In this document: positions 39,665 through 50,749 of the stretch, one piece after another
Numbering within the stretch: the stretch's first letter is position 1
Layout: each line of letters starts with the position of its first letter
Source: Loripinus fragilis
Taxonomy: Eukaryota; Mollusca; Bivalvia; Lucinida; Lucinidae
Direction: 5' to 3'
DNA length: 64,000 nt
Assembly: GCA_964019695.1 (NCBI GenBank)
Contig: OZ026525.1
Coordinates: 72,408,260-72,472,259, forward strand
Made by a program: the position numbers and the translations under genes
Notes under the pieces: model-generated
Databases searched by the model: none
Told to the model about the DNA's origin: nothing
What the model saw: the letters and a program-made list of their open reading frames with translations, nothing else

Positions 39665-40645
39665 TTGCTTAATGTATCAAACTTTAAAGGAGACTTAAAA
39701 AAACCTAAAAAATACCATGCATGGTCGTGTCAAAATGTATGCGATGCGCTGACCTTTTTGTTGGACAACATTTTTATTCGATTTGGCACCAAGCTCTATA
39801 GACAAGTTGTTGGGATTCCTATGGGCACTAATTGTGCTCCCCTGGTTGCAGATTTATTCCTGTTTTGTTATGAAAGGGACTTTATGATGTCTCTTTCTGA
39901 TGATAAGCAGGCTGATGTTATTGATGCGTTTAACACTACTTCCAGATATTTGGACGATATTTTAAATATTAATAATGTTTATTTTGACAATATGGTTAGT
40001 CAAATATACCCTTCAGAGCTCCAACTTAATAAAGCCAATGCCTCTGATACCGAAGCCGCATTTTTAGACTTGCATTTGTCAATTTCTAATGATATTGTTT
40101 CTACCAAAATTTATGACAAACGTGACGACTTTGATTTTGAAATTGTCAATTTCCCATTTTTAGATGGTGATGTTCCTCGTTCTACATCCTATGGAGTCTA
40201 TATCTCTCAACTCATTCGTTTTGCTAGAGCATCTAGCTATGTTGCTGACTTCAACACTCGCAATAAATTGTTAACTCAGAAACTTCTTAAACAAGGCTAT
40301 CGGTATCATAAACTTCGCAAAACATTTTCAAAATTTTATAGACGATACTATGATTTGATTTCTAAATTCCAAGTTGGACTTAAATCTCTCTTGCGCCAAG
40401 GACTTTCAGAACCTGATTTCTATGGTGACTTGGTGTATAAGTTGAAGAAGATTGTTGGCTCTAATAATTTTTCAGCGCAGTTCATTAAAATAATTTCCCA
40501 TTATAAAAAGATTGGCTATAACATTAATGTATTGCAACAGACTGCATGCTTGGTAGTCAACCCAATCACGGTTGGCAACTTTGCTTTCCTCTTTAATTGC
40601 ACGCCGGTGGGTCGGACTTCAGACTCTATGATGGTTCCGACTTAA
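39665..40645 (+). CDS. Penelope-like reverse transcriptase, 5'-truncated
   Basis: An open frame of about 326 codons with reverse-transcriptase motifs: GIPMGTNCAPLVADLFL (motif B region), SRYLDDIL (catalytic YLDD, motif C), then FLDLHLSI, FPFLDGDVPRS and GLSEPDFYGDLVYKLKKIVG. The frame opens at a TTG, and the first catalytic aspartate region (motif A) and everything upstream are missing, so this is a 5'-truncated copy rather than a complete gene. No GIY-YIG endonuclease is seen. Assignment to Penelope-like elements rests on motif style and tail organisation; another non-LTR lineage is possible. A partner fragment lies antisense at 33190-34240. Confidence 0.8.
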   Translation: MLNVSNFKGDLKKPKKYHAWSCQNVCDALTFLLDNIFIRFGTKLYRQVVGIPMGTNCAPLVADLFLFCYERDFMMSLSDDKQADVIDAFNTTSRYLDDILNINNVYFDNMVSQIYPSELQLNKANASDTEAAFLDLHLSISNDIVSTKIYDKRDDFDFEIVNFPFLDGDVPRSTSYGVYISQLIRFARASSYVADFNTRNKLLTQKLLKQGYRYHKLRKTFSKFYRRYYDLISKFQVGLKSLLRQGLSEPDFYGDLVYKLKKIVGSNNFSAQFIKIISHYKKIGYNINVLQQTACLVVNPITVGNFAFLFNCTPVGRTSDSMMVPT

Positions 40646-41425
40646 AGACTTATCTATTGATGAGATGGTAGGGGCCTGATGCTTTGGCTGTTTGTCGGGC
40701 CCACCGGGGTTTACCTGTTGGATTTCTTTTGCTCCGGTATTCAGTTTAATTTACTGTTGAGTCCTTATCCTTGCTTTATCTCCTTGTTATATCTTGATTT
40801 ATATGTTTTAGGAGATGATGCATTGATAAGTTAGGGGTCTTTCATGCAAACCAAATATCTATGTGTCTTGATCCACATCTGAATTAAGGGTGAGGTTGGC
40901 GCCGTTAAACCGGTTTAAGCCCTCCAGTAAAAGTATTTTTACTGACCGTTCCAAGGCGGTGCTTCTTTTGTGGATCGTTTTTTGTTAGTGATGTTTCATG
41001 CTGGTATGTGTTGTGCTGTAATGTATGTTCCTATTAGCCTTGTGGTCACCTGCTGGGAAAGGGCTGACCTCTTGGCTGCCTTGTTTGTTGTGTTTTGTCA
41101 CTTTCCCAAATGAGTCCTGGTCCACATTAGAATTAAGGGTGAGGTTGGCGCCTTAAAACTGGTTTAAGCCCTCCAGTAAAATATTTTACTGACCGTTCCA
41201 AGGCGGTACTTCTTTTGTGGATCTTTTATGTTTTTGTTCTGTCTTGTGTTTGCTATGTTTTGTGCGCGTCTGTTTATATGTGCTTTGTGGTCACCTGCTG
41301 GGAAAGGGCTGACCCCTTGGCTCTCGTTTGTGGTGTCTTCTGTGAGTTTGTCACTTTCCCATTGGTATCCAGGGTCAGGTGTGGTACTTGATTGTATCGA
41401 TTCCTGATCTTTGCACCATTACTTA
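40646..41425 (+). mobile_element. 3' tail of the Penelope-like element, with internal duplication
   Basis: Two tandem units of about 250 bp (40858-41112 and 41113-41375) each contain TTAAGGGTGAGGTTGGCGCC, CCCTCCAGTAAAA, GACCGTTCCAAGGCGGT and CACCTGCTGGGAAAGGGCTG. The likely terminus is near TGGTACTTGATTGTATCGAT. Minus-oriented tail copies are at 48755-49045 and 44975-45055. Confidence 0.78.
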
Positions 41426-41429
41426 CTTT

Positions 41430-42780
41430 TAGTAACATCACAACAAAAAAAAGGCCTGAACTGGCTACCACACTAAGTGTGCTAACATGGGATATATTCA
41501 TATTTAGATCAGTTTGTTTTTTTCTTTTGCTTTTCCAAAATTTAATTGCTTTTCGCTACCCCTTCATTTATAAAACCTTTGCTTTTTCCAAAATTTAATT
41601 CCTTTTTGTTACCCCTTCATTTGAAAACAATTGCTTTTTTCACAAATTTAATTGCTTAAATACCACCAAAAAGCGGCTTATCTATTCCTCTGCGGTACAT
41701 TTTGAGGTACAACATGAACATGCATTTAAAAGTAAAAATAATCCAAATTTACATTTATTACCTAATGTATAAACATTGATGTGACATGGCTTTGAATTTT
41801 ACCTATAGCGTTTCTTTTGTCAGTCAGTATATATTGATGACACTGATGATGAACAGACGCATAAAGAAAGTCCTAATCTAGGTTAGCTAAAAGAGGATTA
41901 TCTTTTGCTTTAAAATAACTTCAGAGAAATATATTAGGATCCTCAAAATGCCTGTTACCAAAATTATACAAACTGTTCCATTCCACTGAACAAATTAGTC
42001 ATTATTATAATAATTGTATCTGTTAGCACACTCAAAAGGTTGCAATCATTTAGTAAGAGTGCTTGAATGGAAAATTGGGATTTTTCTGTCTTGACTGGGG
42101 CCAATCTAATACCTCCAACTAAAAACTAAAGATACTCTTATTTTTCTGGTGTATCAATTTGTTTTCAGGACTGATGCCAGGCTAGACTTAAAGTACCATC
42201 CAATACCATAAGTATGTCGAACAGTTTGGATTTGGATGACAACCAACATTTTGCTAGTCTGATTAGGGTCTGAAAGGTTAATAGTAGGACTAGCATGCAA
42301 AGGGTCCATACATTTCATCTGGTACATGACCTTAGAGATGTCAGACTTTATGCATTTATGCATTCGCAAATCATCTCTGGGTAAGGCACCACATAAAGAA
42401 TCTACTTGACTATTTGCCTCTTCAAAATCCATGCTTCGTGTAACTTGTATAATTTCACGTTATCTGTGCTTTAATAAGCTCCCTTTTTACTTTGGATTTC
42501 TGACTGACCAACTGTCTTATTATTCTCTTCAGCAGAATAGTGGCTAAATGTCATACCAGGTCGGCCTAGGCCAATCTTTGAAGAACATGATGCAATCAGA
42601 ATTTCAAGATAGACTGGGAAACCAGAAAATGACTATTCTATATTTACAAATGACATCAGTTTAATCTTAGACAGAGGTCCCATGATTGGTTACATTTGGT
42701 CACATGCTCCTCCATGGTACAGCTCTAATTCTCACCTTATATATTGTGTTTAGGTGCTCATGCACCTAAACAATAACAAA
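41430..42780. other. No gene recognised
   Basis: Contains a repeated TTTGCTTTTTCCAAAATTTAAT phrase (41526, 41575, 41625) and otherwise unique AT-rich sequence. No frame above about 95 codons and no identifiable motif. Confidence 0.5.
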
Positions 42781-43890
42781 TAAGGCATGATATTTCATTA
42801 GAATTGGTTCTCATGATTCTCATGAAATATCATACCTTATCACATATTCATGACGCTATTTGCCATGATAACCAAAAGTCTGCATGTGCGATAAGCTCTT
42901 TCCCGCCAACTGGTTATCAGACCGCCATGATGATAACGGGAGTCATGCATTTTGAACGGAGAGAGGTTATCATGCCCGGCACGAGACGTTGATCATTAGA
43001 TGACGTTTTCTGTAAAAGAGTGGCATGACGTAACTCAAAGTTTACGTCTATTCTATGTTTAAGTTACATTTTTGTACGTCAAACAGTGAATTGGAATATG
43101 TGATAAACAGATTATCTGAGGGGGTTTTGGTTATCACCCTCAGTATCAATCCTCGACCATCATCAGCCTTTGAGCTAAAGCTCTCGGGCTGATAATGGGG
43201 TTTCGGTTTGATACTTTGGTCGATAACCAAAACGCAGTGAGATAATCTCTAATTATCACATATTTGGGACGCTATTTGCCACGATAGCACAAAGTCTGCA
43301 TATGCGATAAGCTCTTCCCGCCAATAGGTTATCAGCCTGTCATGACTGATTTATAACCAGAAGTCATGTATTTTGAACACGCCCAGCACGAGGCGTTGGT
43401 CATTAGATGACGCCAGATGTAAACGTAATGCAAAATCTACGTCAATCCTTTGTTTTACTTACATTTTTGAACTTCAAACGCGTTAAAACAGTGAAATGGA
43501 ATATGTGGTTAACAGATTATCTCACGTGGTTTTGGTTATCGACCTCAGTATAAGCTATTTCCCGCCAACAGGTTATCAGCCCGCCATGACTGATAACCGG
43601 AAGTCGTGTATTTTTAACGGAGAGAGGTTATCACGCCCGTCACAAGACGTTGATCATTAGATGACGTCAGATATAAACAAGTGGCATGACGTAACGCAAA
43701 GTTTATGTCAATCCTTTGTTTTACTTACATTTTTGTATGCCAAACGCCTTAAACAGTGAATTTGAAATAGGTGATAAACAGATTATCTCATGGGGTTTTG
43801 GTTATCTCCCCCAGCTAAAGCGCTCAGGCTGATAGTAGAGCTTCATGTGATAACCAAAACGCCGCGAGACAATCTCTAATTTTTTTTCGA
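42781..43890. repeat. Satellite-like array with internal inverted repeats
   Basis: The block TTTCCCGCCAACTGGTTATC, GACGTTGATCATTAGATGAC, CATGACGTAA and AACAGATTATCTSA.GGGGTT recurs three times (cores at about 42898, 43310 and 43558), with a GATAACCAAAACGC.G.GAGA complement closing each unit. Unit lengths are unequal (about 415 and 245 bp). A hairpin GATATTTCAT/ATGAAATATC at about 42790-42833 precedes the first unit. Confidence 0.78.
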
Positions 43891-43969
43891 AAATAAGGAA
43901 AGATGTCGGAAAATCTGTCGTCTGCTGCAGTCGTGATTGGCGCTTTAAGGGTAAAATTCGATTTGGTAC

Positions 43970-44260
43970 CTTAAGCCCCCAGTGGCTTTGGCTGCTGTCC
44001 ATTCTAAGGCGCTGGTTCTGTTGTTGTTGATTCGTTGTTGATTGTTACTGCCATTGTGGGATTCTGTAATTGTTCTCTGTTTTGCTGTGCGTTATATGTG
44101 TCCATTCTAGTTTTGCAATCATCTCGATGGGAAAACAAGAGCTGGTTGCTTTGCTTTGTTTGTCTTCCTGGTGTCTCGTGGTTGTAGTGTGGCTCTTCCT
44201 CACGATGCCACGGGTTTGTCTGCAGTTTGTGATTGTGGTATTTCCTGACCATACTCACTA
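43970..44260 (+). mobile_element. Penelope-like 3'-tail fragment
   Basis: CCATTCTAAGGCGCTGGTTC, TTGTTGTTGATTCGTTGTTG and TCCTGGTGTCTCGTGGTTG match the complement of 33220-33500. It ends at TTTCCTGACCATACTCAC, the shared 3' terminus. No reverse-transcriptase sequence precedes it, so it is a severely truncated copy. Confidence 0.72.
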
Positions 44261-44383
44261 TTTTCGGTTCTTTGAGTGTTCATGTCCTGACGTTGCATTT
44301 CAGCACCTTCGAGCTAATATACCCCTACCAAGAGATACTGTTAAGTTCAATATGAATATTCGACTTTACGAGACTAGGCCTCG

Positions 44384-44522
44384 CGGTTATAAAACTTGAG
44401 TACAGGTTCAGACTGAAAATAAAGCGCAATGATTGGCTGCTTGTGGACACGTGTCCACAAGCAGCCAATCATTGCGCTTTATTTTGAGTCTGAGAATGAA
44501 CTTCAGCTTTATAACCTCGAGA
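44384..44522. mobile_element. 139-bp near-perfect palindromic MITE
   Basis: Left arm GAAAATAAAGCGCAATGATT-GGCTGCTTGTGGACA is mirrored exactly on the right around GGACACGTGTCC (centre near 44452). Outer ends are AGGCCTCGCGGTTATAAAAC left and its approximate complement TTTATAACCTCGAGACC right. The GTTATAAAAC end recalls the 47223 and 57755 elements. Confidence 0.8.
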
Positions 44523-44974
44523 CCTGTTTCATGTTTATTTCAATATATGTGAATTTCACTATTTGCTTTTGCACATAAATAAAATAAAATTTGATTTCTT
44601 ATAAGTTACGGACTAGTCCCTGTTATGTCCAAATAAAAAAACATGGCAATCTAAAGCACCAGCATGACACAGAGCCCCGATACACACCCATCTCCTTAAA
44701 ATGATTTTAAGAGCTAAAACGGGTGTATCTTTCATGGAAACGCGTATGTATATGTGCAATTTTCTTTCAACGTTAAGTTTGGAGGAACGTTCTGTCTATA
44801 ATTCAAAATGAAACCCAGCTTCAAAGCTCCTGTTTTTTTTTTGCTTGACAACTGGGCTTAATTTATAAGTTCTACCCTACAGCTGCCCAAATGGGTATAA
44901 AATCTGTCCTGGATGAAAATTGAAAAAAATCCCGAAACTCAGAGCCCACTCAAGTTCTTATACATGCTAAAGTA

Positions 44975-45055
44975 AGAAAGGCTGCAAAGATCAGAAATCG
45001 ATACAATCAAGTACCACACCTGGCCCAGGATACCACATGGGAAAGTGACATCGCC
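44975..45055 (-). mobile_element. Terminal scrap of Penelope-like tail
   Basis: CGATACAATCAAGTACCACA and CCCAGGATACCACATGGGAA are the complement of 41340-41405. About 80 bp, the extreme 3' end only, as expected for a 5'-truncated insertion. Confidence 0.6.
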
Positions 45056-45222
45056 AATATTGCTGATCACCAAATATTGTACTTATATTTTTTGCATACA
45101 CTTTAGTTTTGCTTTGGAAACTTTAAAGTTAACCTAAACATTGATGTTAAAGTTGCTTCCAGAAAGTAAAAATATCCAGCTAAAACGTTTTGTTTTCCAA
45201 TAGAACTCACTTTTATCATTTA

Positions 45223-45683
45223 GGCCAGAATTTTTTTATTAGTTGATTTACGGGATTTTTTTTCAGATTAATGGTCGGGGGGGGGGGGGCGAAAAAAATA
45301 AATAAAAAAGCTCTGAAAAGTGACCAGTTAACTGGTCATTTTCTGAGCTTTTTTTTTCATTTTCAGAGCTTTTTTTATTTTTTTTATTAATATATCCAGA
45401 AAAACAGTAAAACTAGTATGGTAAACCAACAGTCTGTATTAAATCTTAAAATATTTTATCATTTTCCTAAATTCTGGACAGGACAATCACTTTTTACAGT
45501 GTCACTCTCAAAAATACATAGACAGAACCTCAAAAATGTATTACTTTTTTCAACAAAGCAAATAATATTTAGAGTCGGCGGATAGAATAATTTTTTTTTA
45601 GAAATTAAGTTTTATTTTTTTTCCTACTTTCCGGAAAATTACAGTAGGAGGGTTAGTAAATAAACTAATAAAAAAATCTGGCC
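45223..45683. mobile_element. TTA-flanked element (PIF/Harbinger-like)
   Basis: Inverted ends GGCCAGAATTTTTTTATTAG and the complement of GGCCAGATTTTTTTATTAGT, with TTA on both flanks (45220-45222 and 45684-45686); 461 bp. Inside is a hairpin AAAAAGCTCTGAAAAGTGACCAGTT/AACTGG.. at about 45304-45354 and a poly-G run at about 45278-45289. No coding. Confidence 0.75.
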
Positions 45684-45919
45684 TTATGTACAAGGTATAA
45701 GAGGTTACAAGAAACAAAACTTCATCTCTTCAAAAGAAAATATTCGAAAACGATTAAAAAACATTCGTTTCAGACAGGATTTTAAATGCTTAAAACGCTG
45801 ACTACTCATCTTCAGAGGCTGTTTAAAAACAGCAAATAACCTAAGAACTATTTTCTTGGTGATGACGTATTTTTTGAGTCCAGACTAACATGAATTATGT
45901 AAATGAATTATAACAAAAT

Positions 45920-46590
45920 ATGCTCAGAAAAACAATTGAAGGGTATTAAAATTCTTTTGACTAGATAACATTTGAGAAAATAGTTTCCAAATAAAGAATT
46001 TTCGTATCTGGTAGAACTACCAATATGCAATTCACCAAAATGAAAAAAATACGGGTCATTGGTTACGATACAGTAATACACCAAATGTACCTACCCTCTC
46101 TACCTAAAGTTTACAAGCAAAAAATAGCGTTTATAATTTTGCTGCAAACTTTACCTGGTCATTCCTTATGTTCTAATTCTGACCACTGACACGTGTTTAT
46201 ACCCTCTAATCAGTAATTGCTCCGAATAACATAACAACTTCTTCAACAAAAATACGCAGATATGGCATACCCCAGCCAATATGACAACAAATTGGAAGTA
46301 AAACACTAACAACAACTAGAAAATTAGGTGTCATACGTTTGATTGAGAGCCAGCAATGATTTTGGAGCCAGTTATTATGGAATACAAACGATAAAAATGG
46401 GTTTCAATCATTTTGAATGTTTGTGACTTTCCAGTTTAGAGGGTTGCACCATTTGGACATGTACTGTACTTTAATCATTGAAGCGTGACTTAAATTAAAC
46501 ATTTATTTTGATTGCAGATATCTGGAACAGTGAAAGGCATGCATAATTAGTTTAGTCTTTATCGTATTGAATGTTAGAGATGGAGTTAAA
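45920..46590 (+). repeat. About 650-bp duplicated non-coding segment, copy 1
   Basis: From CTCAGAAAAACAATTGAAGG to GAATGTTAGAGATGG it matches 58300-58960 almost throughout (landmarks GGTTACGATACAGTA, TTATGGAATACAAAC, ATTGAAGCGTGAC). Copy 2 is inside intron 2 of the second fucosyltransferase gene. Class is unknown. Confidence 0.8.
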
Positions 46591-46984
46591 TCTAAATATC
46601 CTTTCATTATTTTTCTGAGTATATAATGAGAAAATAAATTTTTAAAGCAATTTAAATTTATCAAATAAACATGAAACAGCTCTTGTATGCATAATATCAA
46701 ATAAGATTTCGTGTTTATAGAGTAAATATAAGAAATGATATTCGTGTTCGAAGTTAGAAGGTTTTGCACTATATCGGAAAAACCTTGTTCAGAATCACCC
46801 TGCTTTGATCAATTAATGACTTACGTTTTTTCTTATGAAGATACATACAACACTACAAATAAATATGTTCTGAATATGACCAAAAGAATAGTCGAAAACG
46901 AACATCTTGTTCAACACTTCAAAACGGCGACAATCAATGACATTCTAATAGTCAAATTGTTTGAATAACTGTTTTGCCTCAAAT

Positions 46985-47690
46985 AGAATAGACTTAACAT
47001 AAAATAGTAAAATAGACTATTATTGAAGTACTCAACCTCAATAAAGCAAGTGGGGATGATGACATGAGATATAATATGCTCAAAGGTGTCTACAAATATG
47101 TTTTCCTCATAGATCTTTTTGATGAGAGTAATTTTCCTGATTTTTGGAAGATTGCAAATGTTATTCCAATCGCTATGTATTGAAACAAATCTCAACCCCA
47201 AAACAAAAGAGCAGACCACGAAGTTATACAACTTTTTCTATGCTCAACTCAGCTGAGCACGAAATTTATCCTGCTTACAAATGTTAAAATGCCAACAATT
47301 GTTGGCATTTTAAAATTTATGAGCATGATAAAATAAAACATCTGAGAGCCTTAATGCAATAAATTTCTTCATTTGTCGGTATTTTATTTTTTATGAGCAG
47401 TTGAAATTTCGTGCTCAGTTGAGTTGAGCATAAATTTTTTTTTTATAATCCCAGGGCCAGTTGTACTCTTAAGCTGTATTGGAAAATCCAAACTACAAGG
47501 AGAGGAATTGGTAGAGTCTGGCACAATGGCCTTTTGTTTAAGTTAAGGCAAAATGGCATTGAAGTGAAACTTTTAGAGTGGTTATATAAGTATCCATGCC
47601 GAAGAAAGCAATAAGTTGGTATAAAATCCTATTTCTCAAACTTAAAATATGTCTTTGCTGGTGTGTACCAAGGATTAGATATTTGTGTCT
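46985..47690 (+). pseudogene. Second LINE reverse-transcriptase fragment, interrupted
   Basis: At 47011-47180 a frame reads IEVLNLNKASGDDDM and FPDFWKIANVIPI, the N-terminal reverse-transcriptase block of non-LTR elements. After a 227-bp palindromic insertion, motifs resume with PVVLLSCIGK, then (in another frame) RVWHNGLLFKLRQNGIEVKL, a stop, and FAGVYQG, matching the RPVSLLS.IGK, D.VWH..L..KL and GV.QG blocks in the expected order. Frameshifts and stops make it dead. It is a different copy from the one at 9440-11492. Confidence 0.8.
47223..47449. mobile_element. Inverted-repeat element with GCTCAACTCAGC ends, copy 1
   Basis: ATGCTCAACTCAGCTGAGCA at the left and its approximate complement at the right; centre ATGCCAACAATTGTTGGCAT is a perfect palindrome. 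Outer ends are near GTTATACAACTTTT. The same element is at 57755-57980 (226 bp). It splits a LINE reverse transcriptase, which independently marks its boundaries. Confidence 0.82.
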
Positions 47691-47862
47691 CTTTTTAAAA
47701 AAAAATATATAAATAATATACAAATGTAGCTTAACATCTTATTTTGACAGGGCCGTTTCCAGTGGATAGCCCACTTTTATGAAGCAGTATCTATTGCTGA
47801 CATAGCTGGTATAACCAACCATGATTTACAGCTGCTAACAAGCTAGGCTAGACAGTGGCTAC

Positions 47863-48148
47863 ATGCGCAGATCCAGAGATGGGCAGGGGCACAGGGGGTT
47901 TGTCCCCTCCCTGAAAAATCACAAAAATATAGATTTTCTTAACAATACTGGTCTGGATCGCCTGAAAAATGACAAAGCTACCAAGCCAGCATTAAATGTT
48001 GGGCCATCATCGACATTAATGGTATTTCGCTGGCGGGCCGATGAAGGCCTGCTTATTATGGTATTTGTATCCTTCCTCCCCACATCAACTAGAAAAACAC
48101 CGTTATCAAAGTTGGACCCTCTCTGACAATCTTTCTGGAGCCGCGCAT
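47863..48148 (-). mobile_element. Family G element, minus-oriented copy
   Basis: CATGCGCAGATCCAGAGATG left and TCTGGAGCCGCGCATGG right; AAGCTACCAAGCCAGCATTA and CACATCAACT landmarks are in minus order. The central palindrome is half deleted. Confidence 0.72.
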
Positions 48149-48754
48149 GGGCTAGTTACATTTAATCCACTAAAAACCGAGGCCGTCTTATTTATAAGCA
48201 CCCAAAAATTGCCGCAGGGGTCAAAAATGACACGTTTCAGATTTTCTTGAAACTCTGTGCATTTTTTGCTTATTTCCTTTCTTTTCTTAACATGCCCGTT
48301 TCCATGGCAACCAAGAAAATTTATTTTTAGCCTATTTTGACTATTTTTTCAGTGAGAAAAGGCAGTATTTACCCTGTGTGTGCTGACAAACCCTTGTCAG
48401 AAGTCAAAGTGATGGTTACTTTTCATAAAAGCATTAGCCAAGTACTGTCTGCTGCTAATGTAAAATATTCAAATAGGTGTAGTCAGGCAGCACGTGACAT
48501 TGACTTCTACCTAGTAAAGCAATATTTGTCGATAATGAAAAAAATCCCTATGTTTAATTTCATTTTTCTCAAAAATGCGGCTGTAGAACTTTTAATTTTA
48601 TCTATGCCTGAAGTTCGATACCTAAATCATGACATATAAAAAAATGGAGTTGGAATATTTTTGAATCGATTTTTTTAAGTTGGCCTTTTTTCGGAAAATT
48701 CAAAACACAAGTTTTAACCGAAAAATGGTATTTGAAGTAAGAAAGTAGGCAAAG

Positions 48755-49045
48755 ATCTTGAAACGATACAATCAAGTACCACACCTGACCCAGGATACTA
48801 CATAGGAAAGTAAAAAGAAGAATACAATAAACATACCAAGAGGTCAGCCCTTTCCCAGCAGGTGACCACTAGGCAGCAATGAACAGACGCGAGAAACCCA
48901 AGGCACAAAACACAAATGATCCACAAAAGAAGTACCAACTTGGAACGGTCAGTAAAAATATTCTACTGGAGGGCTTAAACCGGTTTCACGGCGCCAAACT
49001 CACCCTAAGTTCAGATGTTGATCAAGACACATAGAGGTTTGAAGC
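48755..49045 (-). mobile_element. Penelope-like 3'-tail fragment
   Basis: CGATACAATCAAGTACCACA, AGGTCAGCCCTTTCCCAGCA, AACGGTCAGTAAAAATATTC and GATCAAGACACATAGA are the complement of one 3'-tail unit of 40830-41410. Only one of the two tandem units is present, so the source copy either had one unit or lost one. Confidence 0.75.
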
Positions 49046-49559
49046 CAAAATGATATATGTTTTAGCTGAAATTGAATGCAACTACATATTTGAGCATGTA
49101 TTTGATGACAAAATATCATAGTTTACCAATTACACAGCAAATCTATGCTAGATATAAAAATACAGGGGTACAATTACCCCACCCACTTGCTCTGGATAGT
49201 AAAACCAGCTCAAAATTTGAGTGGCAAAGTTAGCATAATCCAAATAACACTTTTACAGTGTTGCTCTGTTGTCTAAAAGCAACTCTTAGACATCTCTATT
49301 TTTAAACTGAGCTTTTTTGTCTGTATGATAATATGGATACCAGGAATCTAAATATTTAATAGAAATCATAAAAATGTCCTTTTTCAAAGGTAAGTTTAGG
49401 TTTTTTGAGATTTTCTTAAATTTTCCTGTTTTGATCTGTCCAACTGAATTGATTTAAAGTTACATTTTAAATTGGCAACATATATTAGCCTAGTAGTTAA
49501 GGACAAGAGTTGCTCATAAACCAAATAAGTTATATAGACAGCAATGGGAACAGGGTATC

Positions 49560-49905
49560 ATCAATGCCATTGTCGTAGAGCGAAAATATTTCAACCTGTC
49601 CCAGCCAGGAATCGAACCCTGGACGCTTGATCTACAGGCAAACACTCTACCGCGTCGCTGTAAAAGCTGGCTTCCACCGCAAGGCAGTAGAAGTGAATTA
49701 TATAATACCTAGACCCAGTGACATTCATCCCCTCCAATTTGAAAGTCGTCCCTGAATTTCTTGGTACAGGAATCACGTGAAACGAGACCAAGGGAGATAT
49801 TTATGAACATAACGGTCATGGGGTGGGTTATTAACGGTGGGTGCCATTGTCGTAGAGCGAAAATATTTTAACCTGCCTCAGCTGGGAATAGAACCTGATC
49901 TTTAG
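49560..49905 (-). mobile_element. tRNA-derived SINE, second family, two pieces
   Basis: On the minus strand at 49680-49600: GCGACGCGGTAGAGTGTTTG (A-box-like) and CCAGGGTTCGATTCCTGG (T-arm and B-box), followed by GACAGGTTGAAATATTTTCG and CTCTACGACAATGGC. The tail and B-box piece recur at 49845-49900 in degraded form. No pairing acceptor stem, so it is not a tRNA gene. Confidence 0.6.
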
Positions 49906-50749
49906 ACGTATATTTACACAGTGGTTATTCCAACAACATTAAAGATAAATAGCTACAGTTACCTGCCGAAATTGGGCAACTCACAACTAACATAACAAAT
50001 AAGGGTCTATTTTGGATCTAGGTATGGGCCGTTATAGTGGAGATATAGGAATGTACAAATTAGCCTATGACACAATCGGGAAAAAACGCTTAGGAAGCCT
50101 TAATGCAATGATACTTTCTGCAAAGAATTTCGAATGCCTTACATTTGTAAAGTACAAAAAACGGATTCTTTTCACTATCTTAAAAGTTTATTCATGCCTT
50201 TTGTCTCTCCAAAGACTGGACTGTTAAACTTGATAGAAACCATGCTCAAATCTTTCGCGTTTTGTAAGGTTTATCTCCAGTATGTAATCTTTAGTCGCGC
50301 AACAGGAGCTGCCAATCGGCCATTTTAAAGCAAATTACGATTTGACTGTCATCGGTTTATGTCTGATTTTCTCGAACACAGTTTATAGTCTGCCGCCTTT
50401 AATTTCTACGAGGACTCCTGATGGCATTTTTTGTTAATGCTCGGCATCCAGGCTAGAATTATTCCTTGGACTATTACAAACAATATAGGGGTGGATGCCA
50501 AGCGTAATTTTTCGATTTAAGGTAACGGTGAGGTCAAAAGTCAAGTAAGTGCAATTATTTAAAAAAAAATGGAATTTAAATACAGTAAATATTTTTTTTA
50601 ATTACAAAATGTTACCAATACGAACAGAAACACTTGCACGTGAGAATAGAAGGGCACAGAGGCTTGCCACAACCTCCAAACTGACATTTGCAAAATAATA
50701 CCGTATTTATTATAATAAACATTCACGCTCAATACACATTAAAGAACAA

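Noticed and set aside
48337..48639. 100-codon plus frame just before a Penelope-like tail
   Set aside because: No reverse-transcriptase or other motif, and the adjacent tail is on the opposite strand, so it is not part of that element.
49595..49680. Possible tRNA gene on the minus strand
   Set aside because: The A- and B-box-like segments and T-arm are present, but a 7-bp acceptor stem cannot be paired and a SINE-like tail follows, with a second degraded copy nearby.
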